A stretch of 64,000 nt of DNA from JASHPR01 sp963795055. Lineage in GTDB: Bacteria > Actinomycetota > Actinomycetes > Streptosporangiales > Streptosporangiaceae. The notes below the pieces were generated by a model. It was not told the DNA's origin. It was given only the letters and a program-made list of their open reading frames with translations, and did not search any database. The translations under genes were made by a program, and so were the position numbers. Where the stretch lies: positions 155,065 to 219,064 of the forward strand of contig CAWCGJ010000016.1 in the NCBI GenBank assembly GCA_963795055.1, written 5' to 3'. This document shows, one piece after another, positions 41,822 to 49,827 of this stretch; position 1 is the first letter of the stretch; each line of letters opens with the position of its first letter.

Positions 41822-42583
41822 TCAGGCGGGCTTGCGGGCCTCGATGAGGAAGCGGGTCGCGTAGGCCACGAACGGCCCCTCGCTCTCGATCCGGTCGTGC
41901 AGCGCCCTGAGCTCGCCGCGGTACTGCCCGACGGTGAAGCCGGGAACCATCCAGACCACCTTCCGCAGGAAGTAGACCACCGCGCCGATGTCGAAGAACT
42001 CGGTGCGCAGCGACTCCGGGCGCAGGTCGACGACCTCCAGGCCGGCCGCCTGGGCCGCGGCCCGGGCCTTGTCGGGATGGCGGCTGTGCTCGCTCGCGGG
42101 CGGCTGCGGGCCGAGGAACCACTCCACGAGCTCGAAGACGCTGCGCGGGCCGACCTCCTGGGAGAAGTACGTGCCGCCGGGCTGCAGCACCCGGGTGATC
42201 TCCTCCCAGCAGGCGTCCACCGGGTGGCGGCTGACCACCAGGTCGAAGACCCCGTCCGCGAACGGCAGCGACGGGTCGTCCGCGCCCGCGACGACCGCCA
42301 CGCCGCGCGGGCGTAGAAGCCTGGCCGCCCGCGCGAGGTTCGGCGGCCACGACTCGGTGGCCGCCGTCCGGGCCGCCAGCCGCGGCACCCCGGCCAGCAC
42401 TTCCCCGCCGCCGGTCTCGATGTCGAGCGCGTTAGCCGACCCGGCCATCCGGGCGCCCATCAGGCGCTGGTAGCCCCACGACGGGCGCTGCTCGGTGGCC
42501 CGGCCGTCCAGCCAGGAGAAGTCCCACCCGTCCACCGGAGCGGACTCGGCCTCGGCCACCAGGTCCTCGAACGAGCGTGCCAC
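41822..42583 (-). CDS. Class I SAM-dependent methyltransferase
   Basis: 253 residues from GTG 42583. Motif I is ALDIETGGGEVLAG (about 53-66), the acidic strand end is VVAGADDPSLPFADGVFDLV, followed by ITRVLQPGGTYFSQEVGP, the standard motif III/post-III region of Methyltransf_11 proteins. Substrate unknown. A longer form from ATG 42619 would start inside the first operator of the triple array (42608-42624), so the shorter start is preferred although its ribosome binding site is poor. Divergent from the membrane protein gene at 42700. Confidence 0.82.
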   Translation of the reverse strand: MARSFEDLVAEAESAPVDGWDFSWLDGRATEQRPSWGYQRLMGARMAGSANALDIETGGGEVLAGVPRLAARTAATESWPPNLARAARLLRPRGVAVVAGADDPSLPFADGVFDLVVSRHPVDACWEEITRVLQPGGTYFSQEVGPRSVFELVEWFLGPQPPASEHSRHPDKARAAAQAAGLEVVDLRPESLRTEFFDIGAVVYFLRKVVWMVPGFTVGQYRGELRALHDRIESEGPFVAYATRFLIEARKPA

Positions 42584-42607
42584 GCCTCGATCATGGCACC
42601 GCACCGA

Positions 42608-42683
42608 ACTTTGTGTCATAAAGTTCTTCGGCCGGACCCTTGACTTTACGCCATAAAGCAGGGTCTACTTTATGGCATAGAGT
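42608..42683. promoter_or_regulatory. Triple operator array, consensus ACTTTATGNCATAAAGT
   Basis: Three 17-base near-palindromes: ACTTTGTGTCATAAAGT (42608-42624), ACTTTACGCCATAAAGC (42643-42659) and ACTTTATGGCATAGAGT (42667-42683). Start-to-start spacing is 35 and 24 bases. They fill the divergent promoter between the methyltransferase and the membrane-protein/winged-helix operon. The downstream winged-helix protein is the natural candidate to bind them. Confidence 0.75.
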
Positions 42684-42699
42684 CGATGAGGGAGACACC

Positions 42700-43335
42700 A
42701 TGAACCACCCACCCGACACCGCCACCGCCGGCAACGGCGGCACCTTCGACCCCCAGCAGGCCGCCGCCCTGCTGGACCAGACCACCCACCAGGCACGCCG
42801 CAAGTTCGAGCCCTCCCCGCCGTGGCTCCTGGCGACCAGGGCGGTCCTGGTGCTGGCTGCCCTCGGCGCGATCTGGCTCTCGGTGCGCGGCCAGCACCCC
42901 TACCGGGGCCCGACCGCTGCGGACATCCCCGTCCTGATCGCGTTCATTGTGGTCAACTTCACCGCAACGGTCGCTGTCCGCAGGCACGCGGTCGCCGGGG
43001 TCAGCGGGCGATCCCGGTTTAGCCAGGGCGAGATCATGGTGCTGGTGGTGGCCTTTGTCGCCGCGGTCGTGGTCATGGTCGGGCTGGGCGCCGCCGGGGT
43101 GAGCTTCGCCTGGTACCCGACCTCGGTGCTGGTCATCCCCGGCCTGGCCTGGGCGGCTATCTCAGCGGCACGGGCAAACTGGCCTTCGGTCGGCACCGGG
43201 CTCGCCCTCGTCGTCCTCGGCATCGTGGGCGCGTTCGCCGGGCCGGCCGGGTCTTGGGCCGTCGCCGCCGTGGGCCTGTGTGTCATGCTCCTCGGCATGG
43301 CCGCCGCCATCGCCTGGCAGCAGCAGCGCGCCTGA
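42700..43335 (+). CDS. Integral membrane protein of unknown function paired with winged-helix regulator
   Basis: 211 residues. About 45 cytoplasmic N-terminal residues (FDPQQAAALLDQTTHQARRK) are followed by about six hydrophobic segments spread from 47 to 208. No transport or enzymatic motif is seen. ATG 42700 has GAGGGAG eight bases upstream. The next gene, nine bases downstream, is a small winged-helix protein; membrane protein plus such a regulator is a recurring pair in actinomycetes. The pair is likely controlled through the triple operator upstream. Unrecognised beyond that. Confidence 0.75.
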   Translation: MNHPPDTATAGNGGTFDPQQAAALLDQTTHQARRKFEPSPPWLLATRAVLVLAALGAIWLSVRGQHPYRGPTAADIPVLIAFIVVNFTATVAVRRHAVAGVSGRSRFSQGEIMVLVVAFVAAVVVMVGLGAAGVSFAWYPTSVLVIPGLAWAAISAARANWPSVGTGLALVVLGIVGAFAGPAGSWAVAAVGLCVMLLGMAAAIAWQQQRA

Positions 43336-43344
43336 CGGTACGCC

Positions 43345-43644
43345 ATGAACGACGACGGACTCGACCCGCTGATCCACGTGCCCACCCGGCTGAAGATCGT
43401 CGCGACGCTGGCGGCACTGCCCGAGGGCGACACCCTGTCCTTCACCCGGCTGCAGGACATGATCGGGCTCACCCCCGGCAACCTGATCATCCACCTGCGC
43501 AAGCTCGAAGAAGCCGACTACCTCACCAGCGAGAAGACCAGGAACGGGACCGTGTCCATCACCACGGTCGCGCTCACCGACCAGGGCCGGGCCGCGCTCG
43601 ACTCCTACACCCAGGCCCTGCGCGACCTGCTCGGTGGCCTGTAA
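43345..43644 (+). CDS. Small winged-helix transcriptional regulator (MarR/ArsR-like, HTH_34 type)
   Basis: 99 residues, one winged helix only: PTRLKIVATLAALPEGDTLS (helix 1), FTRLQDMIGLTPGNLIIHLR (helix-turn-helix), KLEEADYLTSEKTRNGT (wing) and a C-terminal dimer helix. The compact size and the HLRKLEEADYL motif fit the PF13601 group. It probably binds the three palindromes at 42608-42683 to regulate its own operon and the divergent methyltransferase. Confidence 0.85.
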   Translation: MNDDGLDPLIHVPTRLKIVATLAALPEGDTLSFTRLQDMIGLTPGNLIIHLRKLEEADYLTSEKTRNGTVSITTVALTDQGRAALDSYTQALRDLLGGL

Positions 43645-43668
43645 GTAAATGGACCAGGCCCCGTCTTC

Positions 43669-43696
43669 CGGACAGCCCCCGACGAGGGGCTGTCCG
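43669..43696. terminator. Strong bidirectional terminator
   Basis: CGGACAGCCCC (43669-43679) pairs perfectly with GGGGCTGTCCG (43686-43696) around a six-base loop CGACGA: an 11-bp stem 25 bases behind the winged-helix stop. It also stands downstream of the convergent guanylate-kinase-like gene. Confidence 0.8.
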
Positions 43697-43797
43697 TCGT
43701 TGCCGAGGGACACCCGCACCACCAATGCGCCCAACCGGGTATCCGGAACCACCACCCGCGAGATGCGCGGCCAAATGATCCACGATCATGGAATGGC

Positions 43798-44412
43798 CTA
43801 ATAGGGTTGGACCGATTCCTCTTGCTGCAATTCGGTGATGTATTGCAACCCGCGTGACCTGATGAGCTCGCTGTTGACGACAGTTGAGAGTTCCGCGAGG
43901 AATTCGTCCCGGTCCTGGTTCACCAGGATGTAGTCGTACACCCAGGCCCAAGTCTGCTGCAGGCTCCTGACCCGCAGGCGGTTGTCGGCGTCCCGCGCCT
44001 GGCCCCGCTCCGCGAGCCGTGACCTGAGCTCGTTCTCGGTCTTGGTCGTCACGAAGATGCCGATGACGCGGCGCGCAGACATCGCGCGGACCTTGACGTA
44101 GCCGGTCGGCTCGAGCTCGGCGGCCAGGGGCGTCGGGTCGTGGCTGGACAGCAGCTCGCGCGGTGATCCGTAGTAGCTGTCCGCGTAGGTGCGGGTGTAC
44201 TCGATCAGCTGCCCTTCCTCGCGAAGCTTGGCGAAGGCCTCGTCGGTGACGAAGTTATATTCGACCCCGTCCCTTTCCGTGGGACGGGGTTGCCTGGTCG
44301 TGTACGTGGGCACTCGCCGCACCAGCCCGGACAGCACCATCCAGTCCAGCGCGGTGCCTTTTCCCGCGCCGCTCGGGCCGGATATTATGAAAAGAGGTGG
44401 CCTAGCATTCAA
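43798..44412 (-). CDS. Guanylate kinase-like P-loop protein
   Basis: 204 residues starting at TTG 44412 with GAGGAG eight bases upstream. P-loop GPSGAGKGT (12-20), the GMP-site signature in TYTTRQPRPTERDGVEYNFV, and YADSYYGSP match guanylate kinases, which phosphorylate GMP to GDP with ATP. Differences from housekeeping Gmk: GMVEY/GMI is GVEY, the LID region is altered and the tail (EFLAELSTVVNSELIRSRGL) is longer. The local GC content is lower than around it. Actinomycetes have a housekeeping gmk elsewhere, so this may be an accessory copy or act on another nucleotide. Confidence 0.78.
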   Translation of the reverse strand: MNARPPLFIISGPSGAGKGTALDWMVLSGLVRRVPTYTTRQPRPTERDGVEYNFVTDEAFAKLREEGQLIEYTRTYADSYYGSPRELLSSHDPTPLAAELEPTGYVKVRAMSARRVIGIFVTTKTENELRSRLAERGQARDADNRLRVRSLQQTWAWVYDYILVNQDRDEFLAELSTVVNSELIRSRGLQYITELQQEESVQPY

Positions 44413-44876
44413 TTCCAGTGCTCCTCAATTCAAAACCACTCGGGCCGGAGTTCCCGCCTCCTGCGCCAACCCGCCCTGCGTGGTATACGAACTTACCTGG
44501 TCTCGCCCGGCCCAGACGACTGCCTGCCGATCAAGGATCGCGGTGAGCACTGAACCCGGGGCCGCGCCGCAGGGCACCAGCAGGCCCATGGGCACCGGCT
44601 CGAGCCCCTCCGCCGCGATGGGCCAGGGGCAGCCCGAGGCCCGCGGCCTCACCGAGGCGATAGGCGGCCGGCTGGGGGTCGATGCCCGGCCCGGCGCCTA
44701 TGCTCCTGACGGAAAATGCTCTCGTGCCGTCAGGTTAGGGCAGAGAATACTTTCGTCGTGTATTAGGGGGCAGCATGGGTGGCTTGTATACCAGGACTAA
44801 GACCTGGGGGCAGATGCCTGGCGGCGGTATTGCCCGACGGCCACTTCACGTGATTATTCTCGCCGATTGCTGAGCG
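44413..44876. other. Gap between gmk-like gene and PP2C gene
   Basis: Holds the decayed reading frame listed at 44425-44730 and an 8-bp perfect inverted repeat, CCTGACGG (44705-44712) and CCGTCAGG (44727-44734), with 14 bases between. The right part (44735-44860) is less GC-rich and probably contains the promoter of the PP2C gene. Confidence 0.4.
44425..44730 (-). pseudogene. Decayed gene upstream of the gmk-like gene, function unknown
   Basis: Minus-strand frame ending at 44425 encodes IAAEGLEPVPMGLLVPCGAA then PGSVLTAILDRQAVVWAGRD and further to the stop, whose TGA touches the GAGGAG ribosome binding site of the gmk-like gene. The part upstream is in another frame (GIDPQPAAYRLGEAAGLGLP), suggesting a frameshift at about 44615-44625. 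No start codon is clear. Composition is protein-like but I do not recognise a family. Confidence 0.3.
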
Positions 44877-46097
44877 GTGACGGTCCGGGGTGGCACCGGG
44901 GCACCCGGTGCGTCTGGCTACGCGTTCCCGTGGCAGGTTCACGCCGCCAGCGCCATCGGTGCTGCGCACGCCGAGGATGGGCGCCCCAACCAGGACGCGG
45001 TAGCCCACCAGTTGCTGACGTTGCCCGGCGGATCTGCCTTGCTGGTGGTGGCCGTCGCCGACGGGCACGGTGACCCGCGGCACTTCCGCAGCGACCGGGG
45101 CGCGAAAATGGCCGTCGCCGCGGGTATCGCGGCCGTGCGGGACTGGTCGGGGGGCATATCGGGCAGCCCGGCCGAGATCAAGCAGGGCGCGCGGCGCGGG
45201 CTGGTTCCCGGCATCGTGGCCGGGTGGAATGCCGCCGTCACCGCGGACCTGGCCGACGATCAGTTCACCGCGGCCGAGCGCGCGGTGCTGGCCGAGCTGG
45301 GACTGCCGCCGCAGACCGCCTACGGCTCGACCTTGCTGATCGGCGCCTTCACCGAAGGCCACGCGGTGTTCGCGCAGATCGGCGACGGCAACATCGTCGC
45401 CGTGGCGCCGGACGGCAGGGCGATGAGCCCGGTCCCCGGGGACGGCGGGCCGGACCGGAGTCACACCGCAAGCTTGTGCCAGGACGACGCGAGCGCCGCC
45501 TTCCGGATCGGGGTGATTCAGCTTGCCGGGCGGCCCCTGTTCGCCGCGCTCCTGGCCACGGACGGCTTCGGCAACGCGCAAGTGCAAGATCCCTGGCAGG
45601 CGGACGTGGCGGCGGATCTGGCCAGTTTCGGGCTTGATCATGACCAGGACTGGTTCGCGGCTCAGGTGCCCGGATGGGCCGCGCAGTGCGCGTCCTCAGC
45701 CGGCAGTGGCGACGACTCGACCATCGCCCTGGTTATCAACTCGGCCGTCAGGCCCGGCCGTGGGCTGTCCCACACCGAGACCATGCCCGCGCAGACGCTC
45801 GAGCTCCCGGTGCCGCCCGTACCGCGGCCCGTGTCCGGGGATCGAAGTGACCGTGCGCCGGACGAGCGCCGGCCAGGCTGGCCACGGAACCGGGCCGGGG
45901 CCTGGACCGCGGCGGCGATTGCGGTGCTGCTGGCCGTGCTGCTGCTCGGTTTCCTGCTGTTCGGCCACGGCCAGCGCTTACCGGGCTCCGGCGTCCGGGC
46001 CCCGGCCTGCCGACTTCTGGCCGCGAGCCCGGCGCGGAGCCCTGGTTGCGTGGCCGGAGCCGGGATCTGGTTCGCTTCTGGGCATGGCCTCACCTGA
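44877..46097 (+). CDS. PP2C-like Ser/Thr protein phosphatase with C-terminal membrane anchor
   Basis: 406 residues from GTG 44877. A PP2C_2-type catalytic domain spans about 18-285: NQDAVAHQ, VAVADGHGDPR (metal-binding Asp and the DGHG motif), QIGDGNIVAV, LATDGFGNA and SGDDSTIAL correspond to motifs 1, 2, 6, 8 and 11. A Pro-rich linker precedes one membrane segment at about 345-365 and a short outer tail. It likely dephosphorylates Ser/Thr on proteins at the membrane. No Ser/Thr kinase is in the window. The downstream hydrolase gene starts 14 bases before this stop. Confidence 0.8.
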   Translation: MTVRGGTGAPGASGYAFPWQVHAASAIGAAHAEDGRPNQDAVAHQLLTLPGGSALLVVAVADGHGDPRHFRSDRGAKMAVAAGIAAVRDWSGGISGSPAEIKQGARRGLVPGIVAGWNAAVTADLADDQFTAAERAVLAELGLPPQTAYGSTLLIGAFTEGHAVFAQIGDGNIVAVAPDGRAMSPVPGDGGPDRSHTASLCQDDASAAFRIGVIQLAGRPLFAALLATDGFGNAQVQDPWQADVAADLASFGLDHDQDWFAAQVPGWAAQCASSAGSGDDSTIALVINSAVRPGRGLSHTETMPAQTLELPVPPVPRPVSGDRSDRAPDERRPGWPRNRAGAWTAAAIAVLLAVLLLGFLLFGHGQRLPGSGVRAPACRLLAASPARSPGCVAGAGIWFASGHGLT

Positions 46098-46983
46098 ATC
46101 TTCTGATCCCGCCCAGCCGCCGGCGTGGTTCACCACCGCTATCGGCACGCCGGCCAAGCATGCGACGGTGGAGGTCGACGGGACCACGATCGCCTACCGG
46201 ACGTATGGCGAGCGCGGAGACGGTGGCATCGTGCTGGTCCACGGAGGCGCGGCCCATGCCCGCTGGTGGGACCACATCGCCCCGCTCCTGGCGACCGGCC
46301 GCCAGGTCGTCGCTCCCGACCTGTCCGGGCACGGCGACAGCAGACGCCGCGACGCCTACAGCCTCGACCAGTGGGCGCACGAGGTGCTCGCGGTCGCCGC
46401 CGATGCCGGGTTCGACGCCCCGCCCACCGTCATCGGGCACAGCATGGGCGGTTTCGTAACGCTGCGGGCGGCGGGCATCTTCGGTGCCCGGATCGCCGGG
46501 GCCGTCGCCATCGACTCCCCCGTGCGGGACATCACCCCGGAAGAGCGCGCCGCCCGCGAGCGGCGCGCGTTCGGCCCCCTGGTGGTCTATCCGTCGCCCG
46601 AGGCGGCCATCGCGCGGTTTCACCCGATCCCCGACCAGCCCGGCCTGCCGTACGTCATCGAGCACGTGGCCGCAACCTCGATCCGGGCCGTTGACGGCGG
46701 GTGGAGCTGGAAATTCGACCCGCGCGTCTTCGCCCGGCACCAGCTCACGCCGGCGTTGCTGACCCGGCTTGACTGCCGGGTCGCGCTCTTCCGCGCGGAA
46801 CACGGCATCCTGTCGCCGCAGATGAGCGAGGTCATGTACGACCGGCTCGGCCGTCTTGCCCCCGTGATCGAGATTCCCGCCGCCGGCCATCACGTCATGC
46901 TTGACCATCCCCTTGCCCTGGTTACCGGAATCCGCACCCTGCTGTCCGACTGGGACCACTCCACCCCCGCCACGCCACGCTGA
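46084..46983 (+). CDS. Alpha/beta hydrolase
   Basis: 299 residues. Oxyanion-hole HGG (53-55, LVHGGAAHARWWDHI), nucleophile Ser120 in GHSMGG, and C-terminal catalytic His in AAGHHVMLDHP near residue 278; the acid is probably in RAEHGILSP. Typical of esterases, haloalkane-like and epoxide-like hydrolases; substrate unknown. It overlaps the end of the PP2C gene by 14 bases, suggesting co-transcription. Start ATG 46084 opens a 20-residue disordered lead. Confidence 0.88.
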   Translation: MASPESSDPAQPPAWFTTAIGTPAKHATVEVDGTTIAYRTYGERGDGGIVLVHGGAAHARWWDHIAPLLATGRQVVAPDLSGHGDSRRRDAYSLDQWAHEVLAVAADAGFDAPPTVIGHSMGGFVTLRAAGIFGARIAGAVAIDSPVRDITPEERAARERRAFGPLVVYPSPEAAIARFHPIPDQPGLPYVIEHVAATSIRAVDGGWSWKFDPRVFARHQLTPALLTRLDCRVALFRAEHGILSPQMSEVMYDRLGRLAPVIEIPAAGHHVMLDHPLALVTGIRTLLSDWDHSTPATPR

Positions 46984-47113
46984 ATTCCACCCCGAACCGA
47001 CTCGACCAGGCAGAATGCACAGCAGCACCAACGGGCTCCCGGGACGTCATGCTCTCGTCATGTTGGCCGGGTAGACCTGCGAGCACCAAGAGGTCCATGC
47101 GGCAGGAGGGCGT

Positions 47114-48889
47114 GTGCACAGATCGGTCAGACCCGGGCCAGATGGCCCGCCAGGCCGCGGCGCGCCGGACTACGACTGGGACCAGGTCGACCCGCCGACC
47201 GACCCTGGCTACCGCATCGGGCCGGACTACGCCTGGGAGCAGGCCGACCCAGCGCCCGACCCCAGCCACCAGGGTCCGCCGGACTACGACCGGGGCCGGA
47301 CCGACCCGGCCGCCGACCCCCGCTACCAGGGCACCCCGGACTATGGCTGGGACCGGACCGACCCGCCCGCCGACCCCCGCTACCGCGGCGCGCAGGACTA
47401 CGACTGGAACCTGGCCGACCCAGCGATCGACCCCCGCTACCGCGGCGCGCCGGACCACGACCGGAACCTCGCGCCCGGCTCTCCCTACCCCGGTGCGCCG
47501 GACCACGACCCGAACCTGGCCGACCCGCGCACCGACCCCCGCTACCGCCGCGCGCCGGACCACGGCCGGGACCCGGCCGACACGCTGATCGACCCCCAGC
47601 GCCGTGACCGGAAGCCCCGCAGCCGACCCCCTGGCCCCCGCCGGCCCGGCGGCCAGCCACCACCCCCGGGCCAGCCCTCAGGGGGCCGGCCGCCCCCCGC
47701 TAGCCAGCCTGGCGGCCGGAGGCGCCGCGGCCGCCAGCCCAGCGGCGCCCCGCCCCGCGGCCGGAAGCGCCGCCCCCTGCTCCAGCGGATGTGGGTGCGC
47801 ATCACGCTGGGGCTGGTGGCCACGTTCCTGGCCGTCGTCGCCTGGTCGGTAGGAAACGCGCTGACCGTGCCCGGCGGCGGCACGGTGTCGGACCGGCTCG
47901 CCGAATGGGCTCGCGACCACTACCTCGGGCCGGCAGTGACGTTCGGGGAGTGGCTCACCTACCGGGCGCCGAAGGTCGGCGGGAAGCCCTCCTTCGCGCT
48001 CACCGCCCCGGGAGCCGCCCGAGCGACCAGGCCCGCTAAGCCGCAGGCGACCCAGTCTTTCGGGCCCCCGGCCGCGCTGCAGTCGCTGGCCGGCAAGCCG
48101 CTGCCCGGCGAAGGACAGTGGCGGGTGCTCGCCACCGTGCACGGCACACCCGCCATCTACGGCACCTACCTGCGGGCCAGCAGCGTGTATTCGTCCTACG
48201 TGGCCGGCATCGCCTCGATGAGCCAGAGCCTGGTCCGGTTCGAGCTCCGGCCAGGTTCCGAAGACCCGGGTCCGGGCAACTGGAAGGCCCTGCCCTATAT
48301 CGCGCCGGGCACTCGCCTGGGCCTGCTGGCGACGTTCAACAGCGGCTTCAAGATCGCTCAGTCCGACGGCGGCTTCTATCTGAACGGCGCCACCGCCGGC
48401 ACGCTGACCAAGGGCGTCGCCTCCATCGTGTACTACCAGGACGGGCACATCGCGATCGGAGTGTGGGGACAGACCGTGCGGATGACCCCAGACGTGGTGG
48501 GCGTGCGGCAGAACCTGCACCTGATCGTCGACAACGGCAGGATTCCCGGATCGGTCGACAGCAACGTGGAGAGCAGCTGGGGTGCGACACTCGGCGGCGG
48601 GTACTACGTGTGGCGGTCCGGCATCGGCATCACCCAGGACGGGCGGATCATCTTCGTCTACGGCCCGGCCCTGAACGTGCGGGAGCTGGCCACGCTGCTC
48701 AAGCGAGCCGGCGCCGTCACGGCCATGCAGCTCGACATCAACCCCGAGTGGATGTCGTACATGTACTACCTGCCGAAGCACCATCCGGCCAACCCCACGC
48801 CGGTGGCCCTGCTGCCCAACCAGATGCAGGCGGCGAACCGCTACTACTCGATCACCGGCCGCGACTTCACGGCCGTTTACGCACGGTGA
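47114..48889 (+). CDS. Phosphodiester glycosidase family (NAGPA-like) membrane protein with tandem-repeat N-terminal arm
   Basis: 591 residues from GTG 47114 (AGGAGG five bases upstream). Residues 17-165 are eight repeats of about 19 residues with consensus xPDYDWxxxDPxxDPRYRG; a basic Pro/Gly/Arg stretch follows to about 225; one membrane segment lies at about 230-252 (RITLGLVATFLAVVAWSVGN). The outer part (about 300-591) has the NAGPA-type domain: ATFNSGFKIAQSDGGFYLNG, YYQDGHIAIGVWGQ, VDNGRIPGSV, LDINPEWMSYMYYLP. The family cleaves sugar-phosphodiester bonds (as in GlcNAc-1-phosphodiesters). The inner repeat arm is acidic and probably disordered. Stop overlaps the UbiA start. Confidence 0.85.
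   Translation: MHRSVRPGPDGPPGRGAPDYDWDQVDPPTDPGYRIGPDYAWEQADPAPDPSHQGPPDYDRGRTDPAADPRYQGTPDYGWDRTDPPADPRYRGAQDYDWNLADPAIDPRYRGAPDHDRNLAPGSPYPGAPDHDPNLADPRTDPRYRRAPDHGRDPADTLIDPQRRDRKPRSRPPGPRRPGGQPPPPGQPSGGRPPPASQPGGRRRRGRQPSGAPPRGRKRRPLLQRMWVRITLGLVATFLAVVAWSVGNALTVPGGGTVSDRLAEWARDHYLGPAVTFGEWLTYRAPKVGGKPSFALTAPGAARATRPAKPQATQSFGPPAALQSLAGKPLPGEGQWRVLATVHGTPAIYGTYLRASSVYSSYVAGIASMSQSLVRFELRPGSEDPGPGNWKALPYIAPGTRLGLLATFNSGFKIAQSDGGFYLNGATAGTLTKGVASIVYYQDGHIAIGVWGQTVRMTPDVVGVRQNLHLIVDNGRIPGSVDSNVESSWGATLGGGYYVWRSGIGITQDGRIIFVYGPALNVRELATLLKRAGAVTAMQLDINPEWMSYMYYLPKHHPANPTPVALLPNQMQAANRYYSITGRDFTAVYAR
47162..47608 (+). repeat. In-frame 57-base tandem repeats
   Basis: Eight units encode 19 residues each (one has 16). 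Units 1-5 are all exactly 57 bases; conserved positions are PDY/PDH, the central DP, and DPRYRG. Divergence between units (acidic early, more basic late) shows the array is not very recent. Confidence 0.75.
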
Positions 48890-49827
48890 CATCGCCCCCG
48901 GGCGAGGCCAGCGCGCTGGCCGCGGCCCGGCCCCTGCCCGCGCGCTACCCCGCGTCGCTGCGCTGGCTCGCGGCGGCCGGCCAGACGTCGCGGCCGCGCC
49001 AATGGCCCAAGAACTTGCTGGTCTTCGCCGCGCCCCTGGCGGGAGCGACGCTCGGCCGGGACGACGGCTTCGCCTACGCCCTGGTGGCCGCCGCGGCCTT
49101 CGTCGCCGCGTCGGCCGCGGTGTATTTCGTCAATGACGTTGTCGACGCCGACCGTGACCGGCGGCATCCGGTCAAGAGGTTCCGCCCGGTGGCCTCGGGC
49201 CGGCTGCCCAGATCGCACGCACTGGCGCTGGCCGGGCTCGGCATCGCCGCCGGCCTGGCCGCCGGCCTCGTGATCGGCGAGCCGCGGCTGTCCGTGGTCA
49301 TCGGGGTCTATCTCGCCCTCTCGGCCCTGTACACGGTCGCGCTCAAGCACATCCCCGCGGTCGAGCTGGCCTTCGTGGCCTCCGGTTTCGTGCTGCGCGC
49401 CATCGGCGGCGCGATCGCCACGCACATCCCCCCGTCCGCCTGGTTCCTGCTCGTGTGCAGCCTCGGCGCGCTGATGGTCGCGATCGCCAAGCGATACACC
49501 GAACTCACCATGCTGCACGGGGACGCGGCCCGGCACCGCCCGGTCATGCGCTGGTACAGCGGCCCGATGCTGCGGCTCGGCCAGCGGGCCGTGGCGTGCG
49601 CGATGATCTTGGCCTACCTGCTGTGGGCCCACGCGGAACCCGACCCCTGGAGGCGCGCCTGGCGGCTGGCCAGCGGACTCGCGCTGGCCGCGGCGCTCGT
49701 CCGCTTCGACCGGCTCACGGCCCGGGCCGGGGGCAAGCCGGTCGAGGACCTGATCGCCAGGGACCCGCTGATGATTTCCAGCGAGCTGGCCTGGCTCGTC
49801 ATCTTCGCCGTGGGACTGTACAAGTGA
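48886..49827 (+). CDS. ubiA: Decaprenyl-phosphate phosphoribosyltransferase (UbiA family, Rv3806c-like)
   Basis: 313 residues with about nine membrane helices. RPRQWPKNLLVFAAPLAGA and VNDVVDADRDRRHPVKRFRP (Asn83-Asp84-x2-Asp87, first Mg site) are signatures of the 5-phosphoribose transferases that join PRPP to decaprenyl phosphate, the first step to decaprenyl-phosphoryl-arabinose, the arabinan donor. A second acidic motif lies near IGVYLALSALYTVALKHIPA. Starts at GTG 48886 overlapping the previous stop, and its own stop overlaps the DprE2-like start, so the three genes are translationally coupled. Confidence 0.9.
   Translation: MTSPPGEASALAAARPLPARYPASLRWLAAAGQTSRPRQWPKNLLVFAAPLAGATLGRDDGFAYALVAAAAFVAASAAVYFVNDVVDADRDRRHPVKRFRPVASGRLPRSHALALAGLGIAAGLAAGLVIGEPRLSVVIGVYLALSALYTVALKHIPAVELAFVASGFVLRAIGGAIATHIPPSAWFLLVCSLGALMVAIAKRYTELTMLHGDAARHRPVMRWYSGPMLRLGQRAVACAMILAYLLWAHAEPDPWRRAWRLASGLALAAALVRFDRLTARAGGKPVEDLIARDPLMISSELAWLVIFAVGLYK

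Noticed and set aside
42583..42619. Longer N-terminus for the methyltransferase from ATG 42619
   Set aside because: The extra codons lie in the first palindrome of the operator array and look unlike protein; the GTG at 42583 is kept.
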